A stretch of 64,000 nt of DNA from Streptomyces sp. NBC_01233. Lineage in GTDB: Bacteria > Actinomycetota > Actinomycetes > Streptomycetales > Streptomycetaceae. The notes beneath the pieces were generated by a model. It was not told the origin of the DNA and made no database searches. It saw only the letters and a list, made by a program, of their open reading frames with translations. Below are positions 8,808-18,381 of the stretch, in pieces. The stretch covers positions 62,001 through 126,000 of the forward strand of contig NZ_CP108514.1 of NCBI RefSeq assembly GCF_035989305.1, read 5' to 3'. Within the stretch, counting starts at the first letter, position 1. Every line of letters begins with the position of its first letter. The translations under genes and the position numbers were made by a program.

Positions 8808-9111
8808 GGCATTGGCTCCTTCGTCGAAGTTCGATCACCTGGACGCCGCAGCTGCACCGCGCTCGTGCTAATCCGTATAACGCTTCGATGGTCGCCACAC
8901 CAGCCAGTCTGGGCACGCAGTTGCTCGTGCGGCAAGGGTGTGCTCGGTTGCGGAGGCGGGTGAGGCCACGTCGACGGTGGTCCGCTGCGTGAGACGGGCG
9001 GCCTCGGTCGCGCCAGGGGGATGGGGGTGGACGTGGTGCTGCGATATGCAGGGCCTGATCTGACAGAACCTCGTCATTGCGGACACGGAAGCGCGGCGAA
9101 AGGATCAGGGC
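8808..9111. promoter_or_regulatory. Divergent intergenic region
   Basis: These 304 bases separate the divergent SDR and GlxA-type genes and should hold both promoters. An AT-richer patch on the minus strand (CGTTATACGGATTAGCAC, around 8865-8885) is the likeliest SDR promoter, and a small palindrome (CTTCGTCGAAG) lies just upstream of the SDR start. No operator can be assigned with confidence. Confidence 0.3.
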
Positions 9112-10089
9112 ATGCTTCCACCGCACAGAGTCGTCATCACGGCTTTCCCCGGAGTCGAGCTGCTCGACGTCACAGGCCCTGCCGAGGTCTTCTCGGTCGC
9201 CACGCGCGTCGGCGGCAGTAGCCGTCCCGGTTACACCGTCTGGATCGCGACGGCCGACGGCGGCCCGGTGACCACATCCAGCGGTGTCCGGCTGATCGCC
9301 GACCTCACACTGGACGAGGCCCTCGACCGGATGGACACCCTGCTGGTGTCGGGTGCCGTCGCAGTCAGGGACGACGGCGTGGAGCCGGTACTCGACGACC
9401 AGCTCACCGGCTGGCTGCGTGAGGCGGCGCCCCGGACCGCTCGGGTCGGCTCGATCTGTGCGGGCGCGCATCTGCTGGCCGCCGCAGGCCTGCTGGACGG
9501 GCTGTCCGCCACGACCCACTGGCTCACGGCCCCGCAACTGGCCGCCGCCCACCCGCGAGTCACGGTCGACCCGGACCCGATCTTCATCCGCGCCGGCCGC
9601 GTGTGGACCTGCGCCGGCATCACGGCGGGGCTGGACATGGCACTCGCGATGGTCGCCGAGGACCAAGGCGCCGATCTCGCCCTCGCCACCGCCCGGATGA
9701 TGGTCATGTACGTCAAACGCCCTGGTGGCCAGAGTCAGTTCAGCGTTCCACTCGCAGGCCCCACCGCCGCCGGTGACCGCATCGACGACCTGCGCCTGTG
9801 GATAGGCGAGCACCTCACCGGCGACCTCTCCGCCGAAGCCCTGGCTGCACGCCTCCACCTGAGCGTGCGCCACTTCAACCGGCTGTTCCGCCGGCGTACG
9901 CAGACCACCCCGGCCGCCTACGTCGAGGCCGCCCGACTCGAGGCCGCTCGCCGACTGCTCCAGGAGAGCGACCGCCCTCTGGCAGAGGTCGCCGCAGCCA
10001 GCGGCCTCGGCTCGGTGGAAAGCCTGCACCGCTCCTTCCGCCGTCGCCTGGGGACCACCCCCGCCGAATACCGCCGCCGCTTCCGCTGA
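9112..10089 (+). CDS. GlxA-type transcriptional regulator (DJ-1/PfpI + AraC HTH)
   Basis: This 325-residue protein has an N-terminal DJ-1/PfpI (class I glutamine amidotransferase-like) domain with the nucleophile-elbow Cys at 116 (GSICAGAHLL). A C-terminal AraC-type double helix-turn-helix spans about residues 225-325 (LAARLHLSVRHFNRLFRRRT and LAEVAAASGLGSVESLHRSF). Such regulators usually sense small metabolites or thiol/aldehyde stress and act on neighbours. It sits between a divergent SDR and a downstream hydrolase gene, the probable targets. Confidence 0.9.
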   Translation: MLPPHRVVITAFPGVELLDVTGPAEVFSVATRVGGSSRPGYTVWIATADGGPVTTSSGVRLIADLTLDEALDRMDTLLVSGAVAVRDDGVEPVLDDQLTGWLREAAPRTARVGSICAGAHLLAAAGLLDGLSATTHWLTAPQLAAAHPRVTVDPDPIFIRAGRVWTCAGITAGLDMALAMVAEDQGADLALATARMMVMYVKRPGGQSQFSVPLAGPTAAGDRIDDLRLWIGEHLTGDLSAEALAARLHLSVRHFNRLFRRRTQTTPAAYVEAARLEAARRLLQESDRPLAEVAAASGLGSVESLHRSFRRRLGTTPAEYRRRFR

Positions 10090-10201
10090 CCCCCACGCCG
10101 AACCCGACCAGTCACCGCCCCCGCGCAGCGCCGCAGGGGCGGAACACCGGCGTGCCCGTACGAGCGGCACGCCGCACAACACGAACCGCGAGGAGAGCAC
10201 C

Positions 10202-10960
10202 ATGCCCCGAACCAAGGTCATCCCCATCCCGGTCATGGGCCGCCACAACATCAACGCCTACCTCCTGCTGGGCCGGCGCCCCGTCATCGTCGACGCGGGA
10301 ACACCCGGCAGCGGGAGAAAGATCCACGAGCAGGTCGCCGCGCACGGTGTGGACCCCACCGACATCTCACTGATCGTCATCACCCACGGCCACATCGACC
10401 ACTTCGGCTCCGCCGCGGAACTGCACCGCCTGACCGGGGCACCCGTGGCCGGCCATATCGCGGACCTCGGCCCGTTCCGTACCGGTCGGGTCCGCGAGCC
10501 GTATCTGCCCACCGGCCCCATGGGCCGCCTCATGGCCAGGAACAAGAACCTCCACATCCAGGCCGAACCGCTGGAACCCGACGTCCTCGTACGAGGTGAG
10601 ACAGACCTGAAGGACTTCGGGATCGCGGCGCGCATCATGCCCACCCCCGGACACACCGCGGGATCCATCTCCGTCCTCACCGACCAGGGAGACCTCGTCG
10701 CAGGTGACCTGGTGGCCAATTCCTTCATGGGTCTCCTCCCGGGCAGGCCGGCCAACCCTCCCTTCCACGACGACCCGCTGGCCAACCTCGCCAGCCTGCA
10801 CAAGATGCTCGCCCTCAACCCCGGCCGGCTCCACGTGGGTCACGGCTCGCCGCTGGAACCCGACCGGGTCCGCTCCTGGGCCGCCCGGGAGCACCGCCGA
10901 CTGTCCCGCCGCCAAGCGGCCGGACGCCTCGCCGTCCGCACCGATGACGTCGGAGTCTGA
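10202..10960 (+). CDS. Metallo-beta-lactamase-fold hydrolase
   Basis: This 252-residue protein carries the HxHxDH metal motif ([11 protein letters not shown]), the distal His (TPGHTAGS), a metal-bridging Asp region (LVAGDLVAN) and the terminal His (HVGHGSPL). That is a complete set for a binuclear zinc hydrolase of the glyoxalase II/lactonase type. It lies 112 bases after the GlxA-type regulator and is probably co-transcribed. No signal peptide is seen, so it is cytoplasmic. The substrate is not predictable. Confidence 0.85.
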   Translation: MPRTKVIPIPVMGRHNINAYLLLGRRPVIVDAGTPGSGRKIHEQVAAHGVDPTDISLIVITHGHIDHFGSAAELHRLTGAPVAGHIADLGPFRTGRVREPYLPTGPMGRLMARNKNLHIQAEPLEPDVLVRGETDLKDFGIAARIMPTPGHTAGSISVLTDQGDLVAGDLVANSFMGLLPGRPANPPFHDDPLANLASLHKMLALNPGRLHVGHGSPLEPDRVRSWAAREHRRLSRRQAAGRLAVRTDDVGV

Positions 10961-11285
10961 CCGACGCACGGCTGCGACGGCGCAGCTTCAGCCTGTCGCA
11001 GAACCGGGGCCCCCTCCACGACCACCGCCGGGTCGCTGTCGCGGCGCCGCCGGTCGGTGGGCACGGCTGCTGGACGGCCGCACCCGCGGCGGGCTGCCAC
11101 CGTCCACGCCGAGGGGTGCCGGCTGCTCACCGAGCATGCGCGGCCACTGGACACCATCCAGGCGCTCGACGCCGGCGCAGTCTCGACCGTTGTACGTCGG
11201 CGGGAGGCGGCTTGGCGGCAGCGTCCCGCGCAGTCGATGTAACGCACATCACTCTCCGGGGGCCTTGGGTCGGGCATGCGCGATC
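10961..11285. other. Gap without a supported gene
   Basis: The 325 bases contain only short frames with poor codon use. One (11057-11242) yields [20 protein letters not shown], which could be debris of an older gene. I see no RNA or repeat. The promoter of the ComB-like gene should lie at the right end. Confidence 0.3.
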
Positions 11286-11996
11286 ATGAGCGGAATGGAC
11301 ACTCGTTTCCTTGGCATCGCCGATCTGGTCGAAGCCCCGCCCGTGGCGGTCGTAGTCGACGTCATGCGTGCTTTCACCGTGGCTGCCTGGGCCTTCGCCC
11401 AGGGGGCGGAAAAGATCGTTCTTGCTGAGTCGCTGGACGGGGCCCTGGCGCTCAAGGCCCGCCACCCGGACTGGGTGGCGCTCAAAGACGGTCCGCCCGC
11501 GCCCGGGTTCGACACCGTCAACTCCCCGGGCATGCTGCGGTCCATGGACCTTGGCGGACGGACCGTTGTGCAGAAGACCACGGCAGGGACGGTCGGCGCC
11601 CTTGCGGTGAAGGACGCGTCGCTGGTGCTGTGCGCGAGCTTCGTGGTGGCGCAGGCAACGGCCGGGCTCTTGCGGACGCGCGCGAGCGACAGCGTCACGT
11701 TCGTGGTGACCGGCGAAAATGGGCAGGCCGAGGAAGATCTGGCGTGTGCTCAGTACATCGCTCGGAGAGCCACCGAGGCCGCGACGGATGCTGCTGGGTT
11801 CCTCCGCCGCGCTGCCGAGTCGCGCGCCGCGGCCGAACTGGCGGAGAGGGTGCGCCAAGGAGTCCATCCCGATGACGTTGCGCTCTGTCTTGAGCTCGAC
11901 CGGTTCCCCTTTGCCATGGTGGCGACGCTGGAAGGCTCGCTCATGGTCCTGCGTCCACGCGCTGTGCCTTCGCTGAGCGGCGAGGACCCGGTCTGA
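11286..11996 (+). CDS. 2-phosphosulfolactate phosphatase family protein (ComB-like)
   Basis: The 236-residue protein matches the ComB family by its conserved segments [28 protein letters not shown] and VVQKTTAGT. In methanogens and sporulating bacilli ComB dephosphorylates 2-phosphosulfolactate. Streptomyces homologues are common without the rest of that pathway, so the true substrate is open. I start at ATG 11286 ([10 protein letters not shown]); ATG 11295 is also possible. It is monocistronic as far as visible. Confidence 0.8.
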   Translation: MSGMDTRFLGIADLVEAPPVAVVVDVMRAFTVAAWAFAQGAEKIVLAESLDGALALKARHPDWVALKDGPPAPGFDTVNSPGMLRSMDLGGRTVVQKTTAGTVGALAVKDASLVLCASFVVAQATAGLLRTRASDSVTFVVTGENGQAEEDLACAQYIARRATEAATDAAGFLRRAAESRAAAELAERVRQGVHPDDVALCLELDRFPFAMVATLEGSLMVLRPRAVPSLSGEDPV

Positions 11997-12218
11997 TCGC
12001 TGGTAAGGCCTGCTTTCATCCTTGAGAGCGGGCACCTTCCCGGGGATGCAGTGTCAACTGCGTGTCCCCCCTACGCCCGACCCGCACACCACAAGGTCGG
12101 CGCCAAACCCGTCGCGGCTCAGAGCTGAGTACGGCAGCGTGAATCTCCGGGCCGACACGGCTTGGAGGGCGTGCGACGATGCGTCGGCCAACACAGCCAC
12201 GAGCGGGAACGAAGGACG

Positions 12219-12692
12219 ATGGAGTACATCAATCTGGATGCACAGGTCGGCAACCTGTCAAACTTCCTGGACCCTGCTCGCTACCTGGAGCACCTGCCCT
12301 CGCTGGCTGACGATCTGCCAACCGGAGCCCGGGACTTCGCCACTGCCCCAGACCACTACGACTTCTCCGGCAAGCGGTGCGTGAAGGACCTGGAACTCCA
12401 GCACATTCGGGGTGTCGGCGCTGATGACCAGCAGATGGAGATCCAGTTCCGGCACAACTGCTGGAAGCACGACGAAGACCTGGTCATCCACTACACAGGC
12501 GTCTCCGGCTTCAATGCCGAAAGCGCCGAGGACGACAATGGGGGAAACCTCGGGACCGTAATCCTCGACGAGGTCCTGCCCAACCAGAATGGCTGCAGCC
12601 ACGAGATCGCGTTCTGGAATGGCTCACTGGCCGTCGTCTGCCGTGACCTCGTCGCGACCTGGACCGAGGCCGACTGCCCCGGCAATCCATAA
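12219..12692 (+). CDS. Hypothetical protein (157 aa)
   Basis: I start at ATG 12219 (MEYINLDAQVGN), preceded by a good GAAGGA ribosome site; the upstream in-frame extension is unlike coding sequence. The acidic soluble protein contains four Cys, two paired by spacing with charged segments (CWKHDEDLVIHY, NGCSHEIAFWNG), and no signal peptide. I do not recognise the family. The beta-rich pattern in the second half suggests a small globular domain. Confidence 0.6.
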   Translation: MEYINLDAQVGNLSNFLDPARYLEHLPSLADDLPTGARDFATAPDHYDFSGKRCVKDLELQHIRGVGADDQQMEIQFRHNCWKHDEDLVIHYTGVSGFNAESAEDDNGGNLGTVILDEVLPNQNGCSHEIAFWNGSLAVVCRDLVATWTEADCPGNP

Positions 12693-12879
12693 ACCAGGCA
12701 AGTCCTCGCCGGCAAGCACTGACTGACTGATGGGGAACAGCCAACGCGTCGGTGGGTGTCGAATCCCGCCGGACAACGTCGTCGAAGGCCTCGCGGTAGG
12801 CACGGCCGGCTCTCCGGCAGGTTGGGGAGAGGAGTGAGGACACGGACCGCGATCGTTGCGCCGGTCCGCAGGGGGGCCG

Positions 12880-13503
12880 TCAGTTCTGCGGGGGTCCTGC
12901 GAGGGATCGCAGGCGGCGGCGTTCGAGAGCGGTGGCGAGAGAGTAGGCGCCGCCGCCTGCGACGGCGAGGACCCAGGAGGGGCCGGGGGCGTCGAGTGAG
13001 AGTGCCGCGGCGGAGGTCAGGGCGAGCCAGACACCGAGGCCGTAGTGCAGCACGTTTCGGCGTACGGCGCCTTCGGCGAGGTAGAGGAGGCCGACGATGA
13101 GGCCTGATCCGGCGGGCCACAGGACGGACTGGAGTTCCGGTGCGTCGAGGACGGATGTCAGGCCGGTGATGGCGAGGGCCAGCGCGGTGAAGGCGGCGAT
13201 CCAGGCGGTGCCGAGCAGCCTGCCGGAGAGGAGCTCTGGTGCGGTGGCCCCGCGCTGGGCTCGCAGCGCGGCGATGGTGGCCAGGGCGATGCCGGTCGCC
13301 AGCCCGATCCCGAGGAGCGTCATGGGGAGCCAGCCGGGTAGGCCGAGCACGGGGGTGTCGCCGTGGGAGGCTGCGGCGGCGCCGTGGCCCAGGACGTAGG
13401 CGAGTCCGAAGCTGGCGTAGGCCGCACGGTTGTCCACCTCGTTCGATCGGCGGGTCGCAGGGGCGCCGGCGTCGGCCGGCGGGAGGGTGGCGGTACTGGT
13501 CAT
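12880..13503 (-). CDS. Integral membrane protein
   Basis: From ATG 13503 (MTSTATLPPADA), with GGAG nine bases upstream, the 207 residues form about six hydrophobic helices (for example LPMTLLGIGLATGIALATIA and LGTAWIAAFTALALAITGL). The C-terminus is basic and cytoplasmic (ERRRLRSLAG). No conserved catalytic motif is seen. The same frame stays open for 144 more codons upstream to an ATG at 13935 that also has a strong ribosome site, so an extended form cannot be excluded. Confidence 0.6.
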   Translation of the reverse strand: MTSTATLPPADAGAPATRRSNEVDNRAAYASFGLAYVLGHGAAAASHGDTPVLGLPGWLPMTLLGIGLATGIALATIAALRAQRGATAPELLSGRLLGTAWIAAFTALALAITGLTSVLDAPELQSVLWPAGSGLIVGLLYLAEGAVRRNVLHYGLGVWLALTSAAALSLDAPGPSWVLAVAGGGAYSLATALERRRLRSLAGPPQN

Positions 13504-14062
13504 GGCGGACATCTCCGGGGTGAGGAGCGGATGTGCGTGCAGGCTCAGGACGGGCCGCGCGAAGGGGTGGGAAACGGCGGACGGTGCGTGGGGGGCGGGG
13601 GTCCGCGAGGCTGCGGCCGCCTTGTCCTTCGTGCGTCCGAGGTTCATGGCGCACAGCCTCCTGCCGGGTGGTGTCCACCTTCCATGCCCAGCGAAGGCGA
13701 GGGCTGTCCAGTCCTGTCCGCACCCGTCCACTCGGCCATGCCGCGACCGGGCGCGGGCCCCCGTATCGCGCTCCCCGAGGGTGTCCTCGGCCATGGCCGA
13801 GATCCGGGCGCGTTCGGACGGGCGGATGCCGGGTCGGTGCAGGCCCACCGGCGCCGGAGTGGGGCGGGCGCTGCGGCGCGGCTTCCGTACACGGGAGACG
13901 GGAACGACCGCGCCGTAGTCGTGCCGCTTGCGCATGTGCTCCTCCCCCGGCGGCGGGCGCCGCCTCATCCCGAACCGCTCCGCGCGGCAAGGGTGGGCAA
14001 CGGGCCGGGAAGAGCGATGCAGGCGGCGTCCGCGCGGGCGCGGGCGGCGCGTTCGGGGTGGG
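13504..14062. other. Gap with an open, low-complexity frame
   Basis: These 559 bases lie between two minus-strand membrane-protein genes. The only notable frame starts at ATG 13935 (minus) after a GGGAGGAG ribosome site. It encodes an Arg/Pro/Ala-rich stretch (MRKRHDYGAVVPVSRVRKPR) that runs without a stop into the membrane-protein gene ending at 12880. No RNA gene or repeat is seen. Confidence 0.35.
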
Positions 14063-14668
14063 TCAGGGCCGCAAGCCCGCTCGCCTGAGTGCGGTCTCGG
14101 ACAAGGCGGCGACGACTTGCTGGTCGCCGCGGCGCCAGGCGTCTGCGAGGCCGCCGGGCGGGGTGGAGATCGCGCAGAGGTCGCCCGGCGGTCCGGTGAG
14201 GGCGCGCAGGGCGAGCAGGTCGGCGCCTCCGGGTGCGTCGAGGAGGCGTCGGATGGTGGCGCTGCGGCGGATCCAGCGCAGGCGCAGGGGGAGCCACAGC
14301 AGCAGTACGAAGGCCACGGGGAGGACGATCAGGGCGACTGCGGCCAGGGTGGCCACCTGGCTGACGGTGTCCTGTAGGGACTGTCCTGCGTCGGCGAGCC
14401 CGGTGCCGGCGTCGGCTGCGGACTGGAACGGCTTCTTCAGGAGGTCGCCGACAAGCGGCACGTTCGAGGCTGTGTCGCCGACGTCGTCGAGGGCGGTGGC
14501 GAGGCTTTCGCCTGAGCTCTCCACTTTGCGTCCCGGCTCGGCCAGCAGCATGATCGCGCCGTGGACGGCCAGGGCGAACTTCACCGCGGCGACGATCAGG
14601 ACTACGGCGATCAGGTCCGCGAGGATCTGGCGGTTCCGCCGTGCTGGGGTCTGGGCGTAGAGAAGCAT
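14063..14668 (-). CDS. Membrane protein with two hydrophobic segments
   Basis: This 201-residue protein has an N-terminal helix (ILADLIAVVLIVAAVKFALA). An Asp/Gly/Ser-rich extracellular loop of about 70 residues follows, then a second helix (VATLAAVALIVLPVAFVLLL) and a basic cytoplasmic tail (PLRLRWIRRSATIRRLLD). The loop resembles the spacer of coiled, envelope-spanning proteins. I know similar proteins only as actinobacterial hypotheticals. The start at 14668 gives a clean N-terminus. Confidence 0.65.
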   Translation of the reverse strand: MLLYAQTPARRNRQILADLIAVVLIVAAVKFALAVHGAIMLLAEPGRKVESSGESLATALDDVGDTASNVPLVGDLLKKPFQSAADAGTGLADAGQSLQDTVSQVATLAAVALIVLPVAFVLLLWLPLRLRWIRRSATIRRLLDAPGGADLLALRALTGPPGDLCAISTPPGGLADAWRRGDQQVVAALSETALRRAGLRP

Positions 14669-15071
14669 CGGGTGCTCCTGTTCCGGTCATGGCGTCGAGG
14701 AGGGCCGGCCCCGGCCGCAGGTGTGCGGTGCTGGCGGCAAGGCTCGGCCGGTTGCTCGACCGTACGTCGGACCCGGCCCTTCCTCTGGTGTCCGTGGGTA
14801 CACGTCTGCGACACGTTGCCGGGTTGGCGCAGCGCCGGCGGAGCGTTCAGGGCGGCGGATCTGCGCTCCCCCGGTTCCGTACTGTTCGCGACGACGTACC
14901 CGGAGCCCGGGCGACCAGGCGCGCATGATCGGTGGTCAGCTCACTGCGCGGATCCAGCGCCGCCCAACGGGCCACCGCGCCCGCGCGCCTGCCGCCGGGA
15001 CGTCTGTGGTCGGCCTGCGGGGAGGCGCAGTCCCGGGCAGGCTGCGGCGAGCGGCATGCGCGCCCTGACTG
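14669..15071. other. Gap without a supported gene
   Basis: I find no coherent coding frame, RNA or repeat in these 403 bases. Short frames on both strands have arginine-rich compositions typical of wrong-frame GC-rich DNA. The promoter of the membrane protein ending at 14063 should be at the left edge. Confidence 0.3.
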
Positions 15072-15782
15072 TCAGGGATGGTCAGGGCATTCTGCGACGG
15101 AGCCTTGCGAGACGGGATGCCACACGCCGTGGTTCTCACGTGCGCTGAGGCGGTCCGCCTCTTGGGCGCACTCGATCAGCTGGGTGGTGCTCAAGGGGAC
15201 GGCGGCCGTGAACACCCGCCCGACGTGGCGGCAGAGGTGCGCTGGGCGGAAGTCCGGTGAGTACGGTTCGCCTACGACGGCGAACAGATCGGGCAGTCGC
15301 CAGCCCAGCGGGCCGGCTATCGCGCAGAGCTGGTAGCGCCTGTGCGGTGTCGGCCCCCAGTCCGACACCATCGCGCGCAGCGTGCTGCGGGACAGTCCCG
15401 CGAAGGGGAGCTCCTTGATGCCGAAGCCGCGGTTGCGGAGCAGCCCGTTGAACACGGCGGCGGGACCGCTCTCGGCGGGCGTGGGGTACGGCGAGGTCGG
15501 TTCCACGAAGGGCCCCGGGGCGTCGAGGTGCGGCAGCGAGCGGACGAAGTCCTCCAGCGAGGCGAGTTGTGCGTGGTCGCAGTGGCTGACGCGGTAGGCG
15601 AACTGCTCTGTGATCGTGGCGTCGCGTTTCGGGGGAAGGAGTTCCGCCGGGACCGGGTGGCCCGCGATGACGAGCAGGTCGGCGGGCGGTACGTCGAGTT
15701 CGGTGGCGAGTTCGGCGAGGGTCTCGGGGGTGGTGTCGGTGCCGCTCGCGGCGAGGTTGCTGAGGAGGTCGGCTCGTCCCAT
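15072..15782 (-). CDS. XRE-like helix-turn-helix protein
   Basis: The N-terminus (TPETLAELATELDVPPADLL, residues about 18-37) looks like the last helices of an XRE-type DNA-binding domain. The C-terminal 150 residues resemble uncharacterised Streptomyces regulators, with a segment GFGIKELPFAGLSRSTLRAM that could be a second helical DNA- or ligand-binding unit. There is no signal peptide or membrane segment. A regulatory role is inferred. It is divergent from the acetyltransferase gene 55 bases away. Confidence 0.6.
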   Translation of the reverse strand: MGRADLLSNLAASGTDTTPETLAELATELDVPPADLLVIAGHPVPAELLPPKRDATITEQFAYRVSHCDHAQLASLEDFVRSLPHLDAPGPFVEPTSPYPTPAESGPAAVFNGLLRNRGFGIKELPFAGLSRSTLRAMVSDWGPTPHRRYQLCAIAGPLGWRLPDLFAVVGEPYSPDFRPAHLCRHVGRVFTAAVPLSTTQLIECAQEADRLSARENHGVWHPVSQGSVAECPDHP

Positions 15783-15837
15783 ACGAGGAAGGTAGCGGTG
15801 GGGTGAGAGGGCAGATGTCCGAGGTGACGATCACTCA

Positions 15838-16449
15838 GTGCCTCTTTTTGAACGGGGAGGTCGGAGCCGCGGCTGTATCTGGCAAGATCAGCTCGTGGCT
15901 CGGCATTCGGTGTCCTTGAGCGGGATCGAGTTCGCAGACTGGCGGGCTGTCCACTCCTGGGCTTCCCTCTCCGAGGTCTGCCGCTTCCAGACGTGGGGAC
16001 CGAACACCGAAGAGCAGACGCGCGTCTTCGTGATGGCCGCGGTCGAGGCCTGGTCGCATACGCCTGGGCAGCGGTTCGCTCATGTAGCGCGTGTCGATGG
16101 CGAGGTGGTCGGCATCGGGGAGCTTCACGTCCGGAGCCGAGGGCAGCGTCAAGGTGAGATCACCTATGCGGTGCATCCGCGGGTTTGGGGGCAGGGCGTC
16201 GGAACGGCGATCGGCAGGCAACTGCTGGCGCGCGGGTTCGAGGAACTTGAGCTCCACCGCATCTATGCCACCTGTGACCCGCGCAACCTCGGATCGGCAC
16301 GGGTTCTCGGCAAGCTCGGCATGACATGGGAAGGACGTCATCGTCATACCGCTGTGATCCGGGATGGTTGGCGGGACTCCGACGTGTTCGCCGTCCTCGA
16401 AGACGAGTGGCGTGCGCCCGCCCCATCCCCTTGGCCGCCGCGGGGATGA
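15838..16449 (+). CDS. GNAT-family N-acetyltransferase (RimJ/RimL type)
   Basis: This protein of up to 203 residues has the GNAT acetyl-CoA loop (WGQGVGTAIGRQLL, near residue 118) and the RimJ/RimL tail segments (LHRIYATCDPRNLGSARVLG, LGMTWEGR). RimJ/RimL proteins acetylate N-termini or small amines; the substrate here is unknown. The start is uncertain: GTG 15838 has a GAGGTG element upstream, while GTG 15895 would begin right before the domain but lacks a ribosome site. Confidence 0.85.
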   Translation: MPLFERGGRSRGCIWQDQLVARHSVSLSGIEFADWRAVHSWASLSEVCRFQTWGPNTEEQTRVFVMAAVEAWSHTPGQRFAHVARVDGEVVGIGELHVRSRGQRQGEITYAVHPRVWGQGVGTAIGRQLLARGFEELELHRIYATCDPRNLGSARVLGKLGMTWEGRHRHTAVIRDGWRDSDVFAVLEDEWRAPAPSPWPPRG

Positions 16450-16630
16450 CTCGTCAGCCCGTGGGGGAGCACGTACCGCACGCATCCGAGGAACCATGGG
16501 GGCCGAGCCGGGGCGGCACCGTGGTCGCTCTGGGCGCTGGTTCCTGAGCCTCGAACTGCTTGTACTTGCCGCATTCGGACGGGCGGGCCCACGGCCTGGC
16601 TGTTCCATCCGCATCGTGAGGGGACGTACC

Positions 16631-16966
16631 GTGCCGTTGATGAGCCGCCGCTCCCGCGCGTCAGCCCTGGGCGTTCTGGCTGCCGCGCTGTTCGCTTTCA
16701 CCGGGCTGTGTTTCTCCCAGGGCAAGACTCCGGGCCTCCTCCCGGAAAGCAGTTGGGGAGACTGGAGAGACGAAGAGAGGGACGGCTGGTCGACGCACGT
16801 CAGGGTCAGCACCTGGTCTCGTGCCGCTCAAGCCCGCATCGACTGGGGCAAGGCCGAAGGGATCGACCTCAACGCGTACGGCAGGACGGCCCGCGATATC
16901 AGCATCATGCACCGCACCGTCTTCACTCTCACTCCCGACGGGAAGCTCACTGCGAAACGGTCGTGA
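16631..16966 (+). CDS. Small exported protein
   Basis: From GTG 16631, six bases after GAGGGG, the frame encodes 111 residues with a Sec signal (MSRRSRASALGVLAAALFAF) that would be cleaved near TGLCFSQG. The mature part is short, Trp-rich at its start (SSWGDWRDE) and has no Cys. I do not recognise the family. It is isolated, convergent with the TPR-like gene at 17072. Confidence 0.6.
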   Translation: MPLMSRRSRASALGVLAAALFAFTGLCFSQGKTPGLLPESSWGDWRDEERDGWSTHVRVSTWSRAAQARIDWGKAEGIDLNAYGRTARDISIMHRTVFTLTPDGKLTAKRS

Positions 16967-17071
16967 GCCAGCCCCTGCAGAATGTCCTGGCGGGCACGGG
17001 CTCGGGGTGATGAGCTGGTTCCCGCGGGGGCAGCCGGTGTGCCGTACCGGTGGTCGCCGGAAGCCGGGGGT

Positions 17072-18142
17072 TCAGCGTCGGCGGGCTCGGTGGGCCGCAC
17101 GGTCGCGCCAGTGGCAGTACGCCGCCGCCGGATCGGTCCAGTACTTCCACGGGAGGGCGCCCACGTAGCCGTCGACCAGGCGGAACTGCGTCAGCGCCGC
17201 ATCGTACCGCTTCTGGCGGGTCAGGAAGTAGGCCAGCAGGTGGCGCAGCTCGGCGGTGTTCGGATGGTTCGAGGGGGCTGCGGCGACGTCGGCCAGGGCG
17301 GCGTCGACCAGGGAGGTCAGGTGGGGTGACCGGAAGTCGGCGGTGTTCGCGTCCGTGTCGCGGTGTTCGTACCAGGCGATCAGGGGCAGCGCGGTGAGCA
17401 GGCTGCCGGGCGGTGCGTCGGCTGCTGCCTGCCGGGCGAAGGACATGGCGCGCTCTTGCGAGCCGCGCCACTTCGCGCACCAGTACTGGAGCGCCGCGTA
17501 GTGCGCGTCGTAGTGGTGCGGGTCGCGGGTGGTGATCTCCTTCCAGATCCGGTGCATGTGCTCTTCGGGGTAGCCGAGGCCCAGTGCCGCCCATATCTCG
17601 TTGACGTGGGGCGTGGGGTCGTCCGGGTTCAGCTCGGCCGCGCGTGCGTTCTCCTGTGGTACGCGGGCCAGGGTGGTGTGGAATCCGGCGAACTGTTCGG
17701 CGCTGGTGTGCTTGGCCCATCCGCTGCCGCGCCGGTGCCAGGCCAGGTTGACCATCGCCTTCGCCCGCACCAGAGCGAGGTCGGCGTCGTCCGGCCCGAC
17801 TGCGGCCTCCCACGTGTGCAGCCAGCTGTCGGGGCGGGCGGCTCGATGGGAGCCGAGGGTGGCGGCGTAGGAGGAGCGGCGTGCCCAGTCGCCGCGCTTC
17901 CTGGTCTCGGCCATCAGCCGCGCGGCCGGCTCCCAACTGCCCCGGGCGGCTGCGGCGGCGGCCGATTCCAGCTCGGGGTCGGGCGCCGCGCGGCCGGTGT
18001 TCTGCCTGGACTGCGGGAGGAGTCCGGACTTCCGGGCGGCACGGGACGAAGTGCGGCCGGGTACGTCGCCGGTGGTGCGGCGGTAGAAGACGACCGCCAC
18101 GGTGATGGCGAGCCCGATGACGACGATGCGTGCGATTTCCAC
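17072..18142 (-). CDS. Membrane-anchored TPR-like helical-repeat protein
   Basis: I start at GTG 18142 (VEIARIVVIGLAITVAVVF), which puts a single transmembrane helix at the N-terminus. A basic linker and about 270 residues of helical repeats follow (for example AAAAAARGSWEPAARLMAET, AELRHLLAYFLTRQKRYDAA), consistent with TPR-type units. The first 12 residues would face outside and the repeats the cytoplasm, or the reverse. It matches uncharacterised Streptomyces proteins of this layout. Role unknown; protein-protein contacts are likely. Confidence 0.65.
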   Translation of the reverse strand: MEIARIVVIGLAITVAVVFYRRTTGDVPGRTSSRAARKSGLLPQSRQNTGRAAPDPELESAAAAAARGSWEPAARLMAETRKRGDWARRSSYAATLGSHRAARPDSWLHTWEAAVGPDDADLALVRAKAMVNLAWHRRGSGWAKHTSAEQFAGFHTTLARVPQENARAAELNPDDPTPHVNEIWAALGLGYPEEHMHRIWKEITTRDPHHYDAHYAALQYWCAKWRGSQERAMSFARQAAADAPPGSLLTALPLIAWYEHRDTDANTADFRSPHLTSLVDAALADVAAAPSNHPNTAELRHLLAYFLTRQKRYDAALTQFRLVDGYVGALPWKYWTDPAAAYCHWRDRAAHRARRR

Positions 18143-18381
18143 GGTTGGAGCCCCGATAGGAGTGATCGAAACAGGTGGGGGGACACGGGAGTATGGACGG
18201 GGAGCGTGATCTGTCGCAAATACGTTTCCGCTGGTGAAGGAGGCGCCCGGAGCCATCGCCGCGGCTGGTGCGCATGTCTCCGTCTCCGTGGTGCGTGGCA
18301 GCGGCCCGGCTCACGTCGGGTTCGCCACCGTGGCCTGTGCGCGGATGACGTCCTTGAGCGGGAACCGCAGCGGGTCGGTGG

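Noticed and set aside
7993..10254. A 753-codon open frame on the minus strand over the SDR and the GlxA-type gene
   Set aside because: It is antisense to a clear regulator, has Arg/Gly-rich composition and no domain. GC-rich codon bias keeps such frames open.
11057..11242. A 61-codon plus frame in the gap before the ComB-like gene
   Set aside because: No ribosome site, weak codon pattern and no recognisable domain.
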